IMG/VR virus record: IMGVR_UViG_3300032828_000007
Location: 1 to 21,260 of that record
Length of the DNA stretch: 21,260 nucleotides
Reading direction: 5' to 3' (one strand)
Source: a virus
The translations under genes and the position numbers were made by a program. Under the pieces are notes generated by a model, which worked only from the letters and a program-made list of their open reading frames with translations, searched no databases and was not told where the DNA came from. Below, one piece after another: positions 6,551-13,000 of the stretch; within the stretch, counting starts at the first letter, position 1, and every line of letters starts with the position of its first letter.

Positions 6551-6748
6551 TCAGATAAGTGGATCGGGTTTCTTCGGGCTTCGAGCTGTGTTGTCCGGGC
6601 GTGTGAGATGTCCGTTGGGTTTGACGCGCCCCTGCGCCTTCAGCGCCTCACAGATCGCGTGCTCGCGCTCACGCATCGAGCGGCGCGTGCCGTCGGGCTT
6701 GCGCGGCCCCGGATCCAGCGGCCGGTGATTGTAAACGTAGTTCCCCAC
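6551..6748 (-). CDS. Small basic hypothetical protein (65 aa), first gene of the left operon
   Basis: The protein is basic and polar (LDPGPRKPDGTRRSMREREH; ALKAQGRVKPNGHLTRPDNT), rich in Arg, Pro and Lys, without a known domain. It may bind nucleic acid, as small basic early phage proteins often do, but this is inference. Starts are GTG: the one at 6748 is chosen because GAGGTGAG lies about 4-11 bases upstream; a GTG three codons earlier (6757) lacks room for a ribosome site. It is the most promoter-proximal gene of the leftward operon and abuts the 670-bp control region. Confidence 0.55.
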   Translation of the reverse strand: MGNYVYNHRPLDPGPRKPDGTRRSMREREHAICEALKAQGRVKPNGHLTRPDNTARSPKKPDPLI

Positions 6749-6827
6749 TAGTCTCACCTCGGTTTGAACGGCTCTCCCACAGAAGAGTGATCACAGCTCG
6801 CGCCCAGAGTCAAGCGCTAGTTCACGA

Positions 6828-6902
6828 GATGAGGATGCCTGAGCGTGCTCACGGCGTAAGTTGTTGAAATATAAAACAGGGTGAGGATGGATGAGGATAC
6901 CT
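6828..6902. repeat. Direct repeat GATGAGGATRCCT, two copies 62 bp apart
   Basis: The 13-bp words at 6828-6840 (GATGAGGATGCCT) and 6890-6902 (GATGAGGATACCT) differ by one base. A further partial copy GTGAGGATGG is at 6881-6890. Inverted partial copies follow: TCCTCATC at 6965-6972, TCCTCA at 6974-6979 and ATCCTCA at 7341-7347. The 62-bp start-to-start distance is about six helical turns, so both copies face the same side of DNA. The set flanks the TATAAT box. This fits operator sites for a phage regulator or origin iterons; which one cannot be decided from sequence. Confidence 0.6.
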
Positions 6903-6908
6903 ACCTTC

Positions 6909-6936
6909 TTACGCGAGGGAGTGGTTTTTATATAAT
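6909..6936 (+). promoter_or_regulatory. Candidate sigma-70-type promoter, rightward
   Basis: A perfect -10 hexamer TATAAT lies at 6931-6936 in an A/T-rich island (TTTTTATATAAT) within an otherwise GC-rich region. The -35 site at a 16-base spacing (TTACGC) is poor, so activity may depend on an activator. The second copy of the 13-bp repeat GATGAGGATACCT ends only a few bases upstream of the -35 position, where class-II type activators or repressors often bind. Start of transcription would be near 6943, giving a leader of about 480 bases before the first right-arm gene at 7423. Predicted from sequence only. Confidence 0.5.
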
Positions 6937-7029
6937 ACCCCGGGGGGTCGGTTATTGGTCCAGCTCCTCATCCTCCTCAGGTGAGCCCGAGCCCGGCGCT
7001 CCGCCCACTCCCACGCCCCACTCTCTGTT

Positions 7030-7051
7030 CCCGGGGGCTCGACCTCCCGGG
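7030..7051. repeat. GC-rich inverted repeat (6-bp arms)
   Basis: CCCGGG at 7030-7035 and CCCGGG at 7046-7051 can pair across a 10-base loop. No T-run follows, so it is not a standard terminator. It lies in the untranslated leader of the right-arm transcript if that starts near 6943. Function unknown; may be chance in GC-rich DNA. Confidence 0.3.
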
Positions 7052-7124
7052 CGCCGCGAGTTGCCAATGCATAGCCCTCCGACACCAAATATGTAAAGTT
7101 TTCCGACAGTGGCTCGCGGCCTCG

Positions 7125-7150
7125 GTGACAGACGCGCCCCCGTCCGTCAC
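7125..7150. repeat. Imperfect inverted repeat (9-bp arms)
   Basis: GTGACAGAC at 7125-7133 pairs with GTCCGTCAC at 7142-7150 with one mismatch over nine positions, around an 8-base C-rich loop. No T-run follows. It could be an operator dyad or an RNA hairpin in the leader between the candidate promoter and the first right-arm gene. Confidence 0.4.
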
Positions 7151-7422
7151 GCGCAAGCCCTTGATCCTACTCCCGATTCCCGCGCCCGGCGCTGACCACT
7201 CCCGATCTCCGCGCGAGGTATAGAACCCAAAAACCCCCGGTGAAAGCGGCAGTCACGGCCATGTCCCGATCGTCGCGCCGGGCTCCGAAACCGTTATTTT
7301 GGACCGGGGGTCGCGATTTTTTTCCGTTATTCCGACCATCATCCTCAGGCAAAATGTGCCAAAAACCGCGGATTTGCCCTAACAAGGATACAGGGCGAGA
7401 TTTTCGAGCCCGGGAGATGCCC

Positions 7423-7557
7423 ATGATCTGGTTCTTCGCCTCGGTGGTGCTCTTTCTGGCGGTCGCGGACGCTGGGTTCCGGCTATTCGTCCTGTGGCTC
7501 GGCGTCGGTGTCGCCGGGCTCGCGCTCGCGCTCGCCATCTTCGGGGCGTTTCGGTGA
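7423..7557 (+). CDS. Small membrane protein, two hydrophobic segments (44 aa)
   Basis: The protein is almost wholly hydrophobic: MIWFFASVVLFLAVADAGF, then LFVLWLGVGVAGLALALAIF, giving two closely spaced transmembrane helices with a short loop (ADAGFR). This hairpin layout is seen in small phage membrane proteins, including some holins, but no endolysin lies beside it, so no such role is claimed. The ATG at 7423 is chosen because GGGAG lies six bases upstream; the ATG at 7417 would have the ribosome site touching it. Reading further back to 7240 enters non-coding-like sequence. Its stop overlaps the next start (GTGA). Confidence 0.65.
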   Translation: MIWFFASVVLFLAVADAGFRLFVLWLGVGVAGLALALAIFGAFR

Positions 7558-7838
7558 GCGCCGCCCCAGAGACCGGCCAGCAACAGCAGAAGCCCCGACC
7601 CGAGCCCCGGCCCCGGAACATGCCCTTGCCCCTTGGCGGCGAGGCGCTGATGTACACCCGGGAGAATCTCACCCAGCTGTACCGGTGCAGCCACGGCGAG
7701 CTGGGCCGGCTTCTCGCCCGGCGCATGGGTCCGCTGCCGATCCGCTTTGACCAGCAGATCCTGTGGTTCGTCGACGAGGCGCTGCGTGATCAGGCTCAGG
7801 TGATCAGGACGTTGGAGCGGTGGAGGACGAAGCGATGA
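7554..7838 (+). CDS. Hypothetical protein with Pro/Gln linker and helical domain (94 aa)
   Basis: The first 25 residues are disordered (QQQQKPRPEPRPRN). The rest is helical (LTQLYRCSHGELGRLLARRM, then a second helical part ending VIRTLERWRTKR), which resembles a small winged-helix or HTH-like nucleic-acid-binding domain. This is a guess from pattern. The GTG at 7554 overlaps the TGA of the membrane protein; an ATG-started longer frame would overlap the upstream gene. Its TGA overlaps the next ATG (ATGA at 7835-7838). First cytosolic protein of the right arm. Confidence 0.6.
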   Translation: MSAAPETGQQQQKPRPEPRPRNMPLPLGGEALMYTRENLTQLYRCSHGELGRLLARRMGPLPIRFDQQILWFVDEALRDQAQVIRTLERWRTKR

Positions 7839-8206
7839 CTCCCGCCGAGGAGCGACGCGCCCGGTTTCTGATCTCGCGCCATACGCGCCAACGCGAAGAG
7901 TGCGAGCTGCTCAAGGGTCGGATCCGTGAGACCAAGCAGTGGTGCCCGGAGTTTGATGCTGGTGTCGTGGTCTATCGCTATGACTTCGCATTCAAGGATC
8001 CGGCATCTGGCCGCTATCAGCAGTACGCGACCGAGCTATGGTGCGCGGACGATGAGCTGATTACCGAAGTGCGTGACGAGCGGCTCGTCGAGACCTACCG
8101 TGTTGCGATCGCGCGCTTGATCCAGCAGAAGTGCGGGATCAGAGAGGCGATCGCTAACCAACATCAGCTCGCGCTGCCGCGTGGCGTCGAGGCGAGGTAC
8201 GTATGA
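7835..8206 (+). CDS. Hypothetical protein (123 aa)
   Basis: No family recognised. The protein starts with a basic helix (EERRARFLISRHTRQREECE), continues with a beta-rich middle (FDAGVVVYRYDFAFKDP), and ends with a long helix (RLVETYRVAIARLIQQKCG). Start at 7835 is chosen for GGAGG about 9 bases upstream and the ATGA overlap with the preceding stop; a GTG at 7820 is an alternative. The stop overlaps the next ATG by ATGA. Base and codon use match the neighbours. Confidence 0.65.
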   Translation: MTPAEERRARFLISRHTRQREECELLKGRIRETKQWCPEFDAGVVVYRYDFAFKDPASGRYQQYATELWCADDELITEVRDERLVETYRVAIARLIQQKCGIREAIANQHQLALPRGVEARYV

Positions 8207-8436
8207 AGACCCGCTGGCGCATGCTCTCCGCCGATCTCGACGAGCGCGAAAAAGATTACACGGCCACATTCGTGATGCTGAACGTCGACTCAGGCGAACA
8301 GGTCACAGTGGCCCTCTCCGCCAACAAGGGCGGCCCGGCCACGGATCTCGTGGGCGCGTGCCGCGCCACAGCGACATCGCTGATCAACGCGGCCGGTGCG
8401 ACTGACACCGAAGCCACCATCGAAAGACTCAACTGA
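8203..8436 (+). CDS. Hypothetical protein (77 aa)
   Basis: No family recognised. The chain looks like a small alpha/beta fold: a helix (WRMLSADLDEREKD), strands (YTATFVMLNVDSGEQVTVAL) and an Ala-rich C-terminal helix (CRATATSLINAAGATDTE). The start overlaps the preceding stop by ATGA. A short gap with GAGGGA follows and serves the next small gene. No membrane segment or catalytic motif is present. Confidence 0.65.
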   Translation: MKTRWRMLSADLDEREKDYTATFVMLNVDSGEQVTVALSANKGGPATDLVGACRATATSLINAAGATDTEATIERLN

Positions 8437-8447
8437 GGGATTCCAAC

Positions 8448-8612
8448 ATGTTCACCGCAGCGTTCGCTGTTCTCGTCGTGGCCGGCATGGTCTACGGCGG
8501 CTATCGCATGTACAAGAGCCGGATCGTGGACGCCCCGGCGGCGCCCAACGCTCCCGGCACGACCGTGCCCCCGAAGCCCGTGACCACGGGTCAGAAACCG
8601 CCGCAGCCGTAA
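8448..8612 (+). CDS. Small membrane protein with Pro-rich tail (54 aa)
   Basis: A 54-residue ORF with a single N-terminal hydrophobic segment (MFTAAFAVLVVAGMVYGGY), a basic step (RMYKSR), and a Pro/Thr-rich, probably extended tail (APAAPNAPGTTVPPKPV). GAGGGA lies about eight bases before the ATG at 8448, and seven bases separate it from the tail-fibre-type gene. The layout resembles a signal-anchor with an extracytoplasmic or virion-attached tail, as in some outer-membrane or i-spanin-like proteins, but there is no partner visible. Function unknown. Confidence 0.65.
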   Translation: MFTAAFAVLVVAGMVYGGYRMYKSRIVDAPAAPNAPGTTVPPKPVTTGQKPPQP

Positions 8613-8619
8613 CAGGCTC

Positions 8620-9345
8620 ATGGCGATCCTGACGTATGGCGACTCGTTCGCCGAGCTGAACGCGCTCTTCAACGCGGTGTTCTCAGGATACTGGAACACC
8701 ATCGCGCAGAACGCGGGCTCGCCAGCGACGAACCTGTACGTCTCCCTGCACAACGGCGACCCCGGTCCGACGGGCTCACAGAACACGAACGAGACCGGGT
8801 ACTCGAACTACGCTCGTGTCGCGGTCGCGCGATCGAGCGCGGGCTGGACGGTGACTCAGGGCTCGGGCACGACATTCTCGAACGTCACCAACGCGGCCGC
8901 GATCAACTTCCCGGCGTGCGGCGCGAGCGGCGACATACTCACGCACTGGGGCATCGGGCTCGCGGCCTCGGGCGCCGGCACGCTGCTCGCGTACGGGTCG
9001 CTCGGTCCACAGACCGGGCCCGCGATTCCGTTCACGTGCACGAGCGCCTCGCCCGGCGTGCTCACGGCCTATGGCTACACCCCGGTGGTCAACGACCGGG
9101 TCTCGGTCTGGCAGCTGCCGGGCACCGAGGGCCTGCCCACGGGACTGACCGAGGGCACGATCTACTACGTCGGCACCGCGCCGGGCGGCAACACGCTCAC
9201 GCTCTCGACGACCCCGGGCAACGCGAACCCGGTGAACACCAGCTCGACCGGCTCGGGCGTCCTCTACAAGTGCGGGCCGCTCGTGGTCAGCACGCTGGTG
9301 GCGCCGAGCTTCGCGGCCGGCACCTTCAACATTCAGAAGGCGTGA
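8620..9345 (+). CDS. Tail-fibre-type virion protein (241 aa)
   Basis: The N-terminal half matches a common phage tail-fibre-type family: ATNLYVSLHNGDPGPTGSQN, YSNYARVAVAR, and later GDILTHWGIG and GTLLAYGSL. In relatives these motifs occur in order within about 130 residues. Here they are interrupted by an insertion at about residues 137-223 with PVVNDRVSVWQLPG, GLPTGLTEGTIYYVG and NTLTLSTTPG, which matches the small repeat seen in many phage fibre and decoration proteins. After it, PLVVSTLVAPSFAAGTFNIQ completes the first domain. It should be an exposed, surface part of the virion involved in host contact or stability. It starts the structural block. The insertion is a likely horizontally acquired module. 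Confidence 0.7.
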   Translation: MAILTYGDSFAELNALFNAVFSGYWNTIAQNAGSPATNLYVSLHNGDPGPTGSQNTNETGYSNYARVAVARSSAGWTVTQGSGTTFSNVTNAAAINFPACGASGDILTHWGIGLAASGAGTLLAYGSLGPQTGPAIPFTCTSASPGVLTAYGYTPVVNDRVSVWQLPGTEGLPTGLTEGTIYYVGTAPGGNTLTLSTTPGNANPVNTSSTGSGVLYKCGPLVVSTLVAPSFAAGTFNIQKA

Positions 9346-9623
9346 TGGGCGCTCAGGGCACCGCGGTCGTCAACTTCGGCTCGGGAGCGCTCGAAGCGTC
9401 AGTCGCTGTCACCGGTCAGAGCGGACTGCTCGCGGGCAGTCTCGTGGAAGCGTGGCCGCTCTGCAACGAGACGGTCGGCACACAGAAAGACGACTCCGCA
9501 TGGGTCGAGCAGATGCTCGCCCGCGCCACGTATCAAATCGCCGGGACCGGGTTCACGATCATCGTGAAGCCAGCGTGTCGCGCCGCGATCGGATCCTACA
9601 ACATCGGATGGGTGTGGAACTAG
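9345..9623 (+). CDS. Small structural-region protein (92 aa)
   Basis: The ATG shares a base with the preceding stop (TGATG). The protein is a compact beta fold: GTAVVNFGSGALEASVAVTG, then SLVEAWPL, then TYQIAGTGFTIIV and IGWVWN. I recall similar short proteins, with a VAVTGQSG motif and a WVWN end, lying next to tail-fibre genes in other phages. It is probably a minor virion or tail-associated protein; no biochemical role is known to me. The following gene begins after a single base. Confidence 0.55.
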   Translation: MGAQGTAVVNFGSGALEASVAVTGQSGLLAGSLVEAWPLCNETVGTQKDDSAWVEQMLARATYQIAGTGFTIIVKPACRAAIGSYNIGWVWN

Positions 9624-9624
9624 A

Positions 9625-11100
9625 ATGGCTGTTCAGCTAACCGACGGCACAACGAACAACGTAGTCGACGCGACGTCGAAGGGTATCATTGTCCAGAACC
9701 CGAAGACCGCGACGCAGGCTGGTTTCGTTGGGCTCGTGGGTGTCAACGATCAGGGCACCATCGTAGCTGGCGGCGACGTCAACCCGGTCTACGTGACTCA
9801 GGGCGAGGCGAGCGGCGGCATCTATGCCGCTGCCAAGAACCTGCTCTGGGACGACACGTTCAACGCTACGGCCCAGAACACGAGCAAGTACCGGTTCGCG
9901 TTCACGACGATGACCGCGACGATGAGCGGCGGGTTCCTGAACATGAACTCGGGCTCGATTGTCACCGCCAGCACGAGCTGCGGATTCCAGTCGTTCCGCA
10001 CGTTCCCGCTGTTCGCAAAGGCCGAGCTGCGCTTCAACGTCTCCGCCCAGATCCCGAACGGCGCGCAGGCGAACCAGACGATCGAGTATGGGCTCTTCCA
10101 AGCGACTCTGAACGGTGCCGCGCCGGGAGCGCCGACCGACGGTGTCTTCTTCCGGTGGGATCCGACCGGCAACCTGCGTGGAGTCGTCAACTACAACGGC
10201 ACCGAGACGCAGACCGGCACGATTACACCACCCGCGAACAACACGAATCACGACTGGCTGATCATTGTCAACACGGACGAGGTGCTGTTCTACATCGACG
10301 GCGTGTTGAACGGATCGATCATGCTGCTGACCGCTGCGCCGACGCAGGGACAGCCGTTCATGTCCGCCGAGATGCCGATCACGTTCCGCGTCTACACCGC
10401 CGGCTCCGCTCCGGCGCTGGCGCCGATCCTCAAAGTGTCGGATGTGTTCGTCACTGAGCTGGGCCCCGATCTCACGCGCCCGTGGCCTTACCAGAAGGCC
10501 GGGTTCGGGCACATGGCCTATCAGGGTCAGAACGGTGGCACGATGGGGTCGACGAGCAATTTCGGCAACAGTGCGCTCGGCACCGCCACCGCGTTGTCGA
10601 ACACGGCCGTCAGCACCGGTAACCCGGTCGGCCTCGGCGGATACTCGCACGATCTCGCGACGCTGGCCGCCGGCACAGACGGCATCGTTACGAGTTTCCA
10701 GAATCCAGCGGGCGGTGTGAACCAGACGCCTCGCAACCTCGTCATCACGGGTGTGTGGGTGCACAGCGTGGTCGACTCGGGGCTGACCGGTGGTCCGCTC
10801 GCGTTGCTTTACACTCTCGCGTACGGTCATACGGCCGTATCGCTTGCGACCGCTGAGTCCGCATCGTTTGCTACTGGCACGACCAAGGCCCCGCGTCGCA
10901 TCGCGCTCGGAGTCGAAGGTTGCGCCGCCGCCGCGACCGCTGGCACGCTTCTGAGCCCGGGAGGAATTACCCGTCAGTTTTCGTCGCCGATTGTGGTGGC
11001 CCCGGGTGAGTTTGTCGCGCTCGTAGCACGCAACGTAGGCACCGTAGCGAGCGCCGGATCCGTCGTGCACATGGTCGGCTTCGACGCCCACTTCGAGTAA
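9625..11100 (+). CDS. Large structural protein with LamG-like beta-sandwich domain (491 aa)
   Basis: The N-terminus (about 1-65) is a small beta domain (MAVQLTDGTTNNVVDATSKG). Residues about 72-290 read like a concanavalin A/LamG-like sandwich: LLWDDTFNATAQNTSKYRF, SFRTFPLFAKAELRFNVSAQ, ATLNGAAPGAPTDGVFFRWD, HDWLIIVNTDEVLFYIDGVL. Such domains often bind sugars or stabilise capsids. The C-terminal part (about 305-491) is Gly/Thr/Ala-rich and beta-rich, typical of virion decoration or fibre shafts. The protein is found in many phages as an abundant structural protein. It is the largest structural ORF here. No major capsid protein is recognised, so it could also be the main virion surface protein, though its fold argues against HK97. 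Confidence 0.65.
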   Translation: MAVQLTDGTTNNVVDATSKGIIVQNPKTATQAGFVGLVGVNDQGTIVAGGDVNPVYVTQGEASGGIYAAAKNLLWDDTFNATAQNTSKYRFAFTTMTATMSGGFLNMNSGSIVTASTSCGFQSFRTFPLFAKAELRFNVSAQIPNGAQANQTIEYGLFQATLNGAAPGAPTDGVFFRWDPTGNLRGVVNYNGTETQTGTITPPANNTNHDWLIIVNTDEVLFYIDGVLNGSIMLLTAAPTQGQPFMSAEMPITFRVYTAGSAPALAPILKVSDVFVTELGPDLTRPWPYQKAGFGHMAYQGQNGGTMGSTSNFGNSALGTATALSNTAVSTGNPVGLGGYSHDLATLAAGTDGIVTSFQNPAGGVNQTPRNLVITGVWVHSVVDSGLTGGPLALLYTLAYGHTAVSLATAESASFATGTTKAPRRIALGVEGCAAAATAGTLLSPGGITRQFSSPIVVAPGEFVALVARNVGTVASAGSVVHMVGFDAHFE

Positions 11101-11103
11101 ACC

Positions 11104-11730
11104 ATGTCGCTGCTGCTCGCGCTACAAGGCGGCAGTGGCGCAATCTACGCGCTCGGTGTCACGACTGACACTGGAACCGCTTCGCTCACTGGCTCCGGCG
11201 CGCTCGCCGCGCTGGCGCTCACGACCGATACCGGTACCGCCGATCTAGAGCCGGCCGGGTCAGTCGGCGCGCTCACGGCGCTCGGGCTCACGGTTGATGT
11301 CGGGACCGCTTCGCTCACCGGCTCTGCCGCGCTCGCTGCGCTCGCGCTGACGGCAGATACCGGAACTGCTCAGCTCACAGGGTCCGGCGCGCTGACGGCG
11401 CTCGGACTGACGATCGACATTGGAACTGCCGACTTGGAGCCGGCGGGAACTACCGGCATCCTGACGGTGCTCGCGCTGACGTTCGATGTTGGCACCGCGA
11501 ACCTGACAGGCGCCGCACCGTCGCCCCCGAATTTCTCGCAGTACCACTACGAGCCATATACGCCCGGCACGTACGGCGGTGAGGACAGCAAACCGCTCTC
11601 GGCGCGAACCGAGAACCTGCTCGCTGCTTCGGTCATTGCGCGTACGATGTGGGAGCGCGGGCAGATCACGAAGGAACGACACGACAAGATCGTCGACGAC
11701 ATCCGTCGGCGTCTGAAGGGGCGGCACTGA
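11104..11730 (+). CDS. Repeat-built structural-region protein (208 aa)
   Basis: Residues 15-138 consist of six units around a D-x-G-T-A-x-L core (DTGTASLTGSGAL, DTGTADLEPAGSV, DVGTASLTGSAAL and so on). The D residues lie at 22, 42, 65, 85, 105 and 128, so unit lengths are 20, 23, 20, 20, 23. Such short Ala/Leu/Gly/Thr beta repeats suggest a solenoid or fibrous segment. After a Pro/Tyr-rich linker, the C-terminus (RTENLLAASVIARTMWERGQ, then a basic helix ending RRRLKGRH) is helical and basic. Likely a virion fibre or neck accessory. The start follows three bases after the preceding stop; its own stop shares a base with the next ATG. Confidence 0.65.
   Translation: MSLLLALQGGSGAIYALGVTTDTGTASLTGSGALAALALTTDTGTADLEPAGSVGALTALGLTVDVGTASLTGSAALAALALTADTGTAQLTGSGALTALGLTIDIGTADLEPAGTTGILTVLALTFDVGTANLTGAAPSPPNFSQYHYEPYTPGTYGGEDSKPLSARTENLLAASVIARTMWERGQITKERHDKIVDDIRRRLKGRH
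11167..11544 (+). repeat. Duplicated 189-bp coding super-repeat
   Basis: Within the 208-aa protein the unit order is A-B-A-A-B-A, where A is a 20-residue unit and B a 23-residue unit carrying E-P-A-G. The two halves (11167-11355 and 11356-11544) therefore correspond as 63-residue super-repeats, with the last unit decaying into the linker. DNA identity is partial (many synonymous differences), so the duplication is not recent. Confidence 0.65.
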
Positions 11731-12065
11731 TGACTCGGCACGCGTACCTACGCCAGATTCTGGCGAACGTCGTGACCGCGTGGCAGGCGCGCCGCCGCGC
11801 TCGTGGCATCGGGCGCCTGATTGCCAAGCGACAGGAACACGCCGCGCTCGATGCGCTCGTGGAAGCGCTGTCCGAAATTGATGAGCCATTGGCTGGTGTC
11901 ATCTGGACACGCGCCTATCGGGTCGCGCTTTTCTGGGCGCAGAATCTTTCGATCCAACGGGCGATGGAGCAGTTGGTCGAAGCACACAAAGACGTCGTCG
12001 GTGGCGATGACGATCAACCCGGGACGCCGAGCGTCTGGGACAAATTGCGAGCAACGCTACGATAA
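11730..12065 (+). CDS. Helical hypothetical protein (111 aa)
   Basis: The ATG at 11730 overlaps the preceding TGA by one base (TGATG). The protein is almost entirely helical: HAYLRQILANVVTAWQARRR, ALDALVEALSEIDEPL, WTRAYRVALFWAQNLSIQRA, and an acidic/Pro tail (GGDDDQPGTP). No family recognised. The preceding protein also ends in basic helices, so the two could interact. Located in the structural block; may be a minor virion or chaperone protein. Confidence 0.6.
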   Translation: MTRHAYLRQILANVVTAWQARRRARGIGRLIAKRQEHAALDALVEALSEIDEPLAGVIWTRAYRVALFWAQNLSIQRAMEQLVEAHKDVVGGDDDQPGTPSVWDKLRATLR

Positions 12066-12080
12066 CAACGAGGAATCACC

Positions 12081-12536
12081 ATGACATGGGGTAACAACGG
12101 TGCCGGACCGATGGGCGTGCAGCCTTTCGCGCCCGGACAGGTAGGTCAGCCGCCGGGACAGGGGGGCGCGACGCTGCCCCCGCTCTATAATCCGAGCTTC
12201 GAGTCCGTGATGGCCGCGGTCTCGCGCGGCGAGATCTCGTTGAACCAGATCGTGGCGAACAACTCTCAGTTCGGCGGCAACGGTGCCTCGATTCAGGCGT
12301 CAGCCGGCAACCCGACGCTGATGCAGGCGATCTCACAGGGCCTGCCTCAGAACGGCACGAATGGACTGAACGGTATCGGCCCGGGCGGCGGGACCGTGAA
12401 CGCGAGCTACGCGAGCTGCAACGCGGCGCCGGGCTCACTTCACTCCGGCGGCCTCGACAATACCACCACGTGCGATCCGCGTGCCACGGTGGCCGCGACG
12501 TCGCTCCTGTCTCCGATCCAGTACGGCGGGAACTAA
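12081..12536 (+). CDS. Gly/Asn/Gln-rich protein, paralog 1 (151 aa)
   Basis: A low-complexity protein rich in Gly, Asn, Gln and Pro, likely disordered at both ends. The centre has FESVMAAVSRGEISLNQIVA, and the C-terminus reads LSPIQYGGN. The following two proteins share the D/E-S/T-V-L/M-A...R-G motif, and the next one also ends in S-P-x-Q-Y-x-G. GAGGA sits about eight bases before the ATG. Such proteins in structural regions of phages are often minor virion proteins or tail-tip adaptors, but I cannot assign a role. Confidence 0.6.
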   Translation: MTWGNNGAGPMGVQPFAPGQVGQPPGQGGATLPPLYNPSFESVMAAVSRGEISLNQIVANNSQFGGNGASIQASAGNPTLMQAISQGLPQNGTNGLNGIGPGGGTVNASYASCNAAPGSLHSGGLDNTTTCDPRATVAATSLLSPIQYGGN

Positions 12537-12538
12537 CC

Positions 12539-12997
12539 ATGACCATCTACGGAACGCCCGGCGGCACGCCGCTCAACACGACTCCGTTTCAGGGTACGCA
12601 GCCGGGCAACGCGGCACAGGCCACCCTGCAGCAGCAGAACCCCGGCGTTGGGCTCTTCCCGCCGAACTCGAACAACGCGAGCGGAGACACCGTGCTCGCT
12701 GCGCAGTCGCGCGGTTCGGTGCCGGCGAATGTGCTCGTCACCAACCTTGGGGTGCGGGATTCGCGCCCGGGTCGCAGCGCCAGTGAAACGCTCTCGCACG
12801 CGGGCGCTAACGGCGCGGGTGAAACCGCGGCGGCCCCGTACGCTTGGCCCAACTCTGCCGCGTCAGGCGGTAACTCACTCGGCGCTGGCGGCTTGAACCA
12901 GACGCCAAACGACGCGAGTGGCGAGCAGACCATTTGTGTCGCTGGCGCGCCCGCCTCTTTTCCAACCATCGCCTCGCCGGCACAGTATCAGGGGTAA
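12539..12997 (+). CDS. Gly/Asn/Gln-rich protein, paralog 2 (152 aa)
   Basis: Close in size to its upstream neighbour and built alike: disordered N-terminus (GTPGGTPLNTTPFQGTQPG), central SGDTVLAAQSRGSVPANVLV, and a C-terminal GGL...IASPAQYQG that corresponds to the GGL...LSPIQYGG of paralog 1. It begins two bases after the preceding stop, with GGGAA upstream. No catalytic motif or membrane segment. Probably a virion-associated, largely disordered protein. Confidence 0.6.
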   Translation: MTIYGTPGGTPLNTTPFQGTQPGNAAQATLQQQNPGVGLFPPNSNNASGDTVLAAQSRGSVPANVLVTNLGVRDSRPGRSASETLSHAGANGAGETAAAPYAWPNSAASGGNSLGAGGLNQTPNDASGEQTICVAGAPASFPTIASPAQYQG

Positions 12998-13000
12998 TGT

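Larger units (their letters stand above)
6749..7422. other. Divergent control region without convincing genes
   Basis: The left and right arms diverge from this stretch of about 670 bases. Short open frames exist on both strands but have compositions unlike the neighbours (Pro-, Ser- and Arg-rich), no ribosome site, and no abutting genes. The left half (6820-6980) has A/T-rich patches, TGAGGAT repeats and a perfect TATAAT; the middle (6980-7240) is C-rich with GC-rich inverted repeats; the right part (7280-7345) has T-rich runs. This is where promoters and possibly a replication origin should lie. No promoter for the left operon can be named firmly: a TTGACT at 6813-6808 (minus strand) lacks a good -10 box. 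Confidence 0.7.

Noticed and set aside
7028-7056. tRNA-like T-arm (GGCTCGACCT between CCCGGG arms)
   Set aside because: No D-arm, anticodon arm or acceptor stem can be built around it; it is simply an inverted repeat.
6881-7223. Short plus-strand frames in the control region
   Set aside because: Their composition is Pro/Ser runs and no neighbour abuts them; the only start context is weak. The stretch also holds the repeats and TATAAT box.
7219-7224. TATAGA -10-like box close to the right arm
   Set aside because: No -35 hexamer lies at 15-19 bases; the nearest TGAC is about 21 bases away. Kept out as a promoter.
7301-7323. Terminator-like GACC/GGTC hairpin with T-run
   Set aside because: The stem is only four base pairs with a three-base loop and four bases separate it from the T-run, so it is too weak to call.
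7240-7422. N-terminal extension of the 44-aa membrane protein back to 7240
   Set aside because: The extra 61 residues are Arg/Pro/Cys-rich without a ribosome site, while ATG 7423 has GGGAG at proper spacing.
7167-7726. Overlapping minus-strand frames across the control region and the start of the right arm
   Set aside because: They are Arg/Pro/Ser-rich with no ribosome site and would collide with the coupled plus-strand genes from 7423.
9637-11091. Long antisense open frame (484 residues) on the minus strand
   Set aside because: It mirrors the LamG-like structural gene. It is Arg/Glu-rich, lacks any recognisable domain, and arises because GC-rich codons leave the opposite strand free of stops. 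The plus frame has clear domain motifs and correct spacing.
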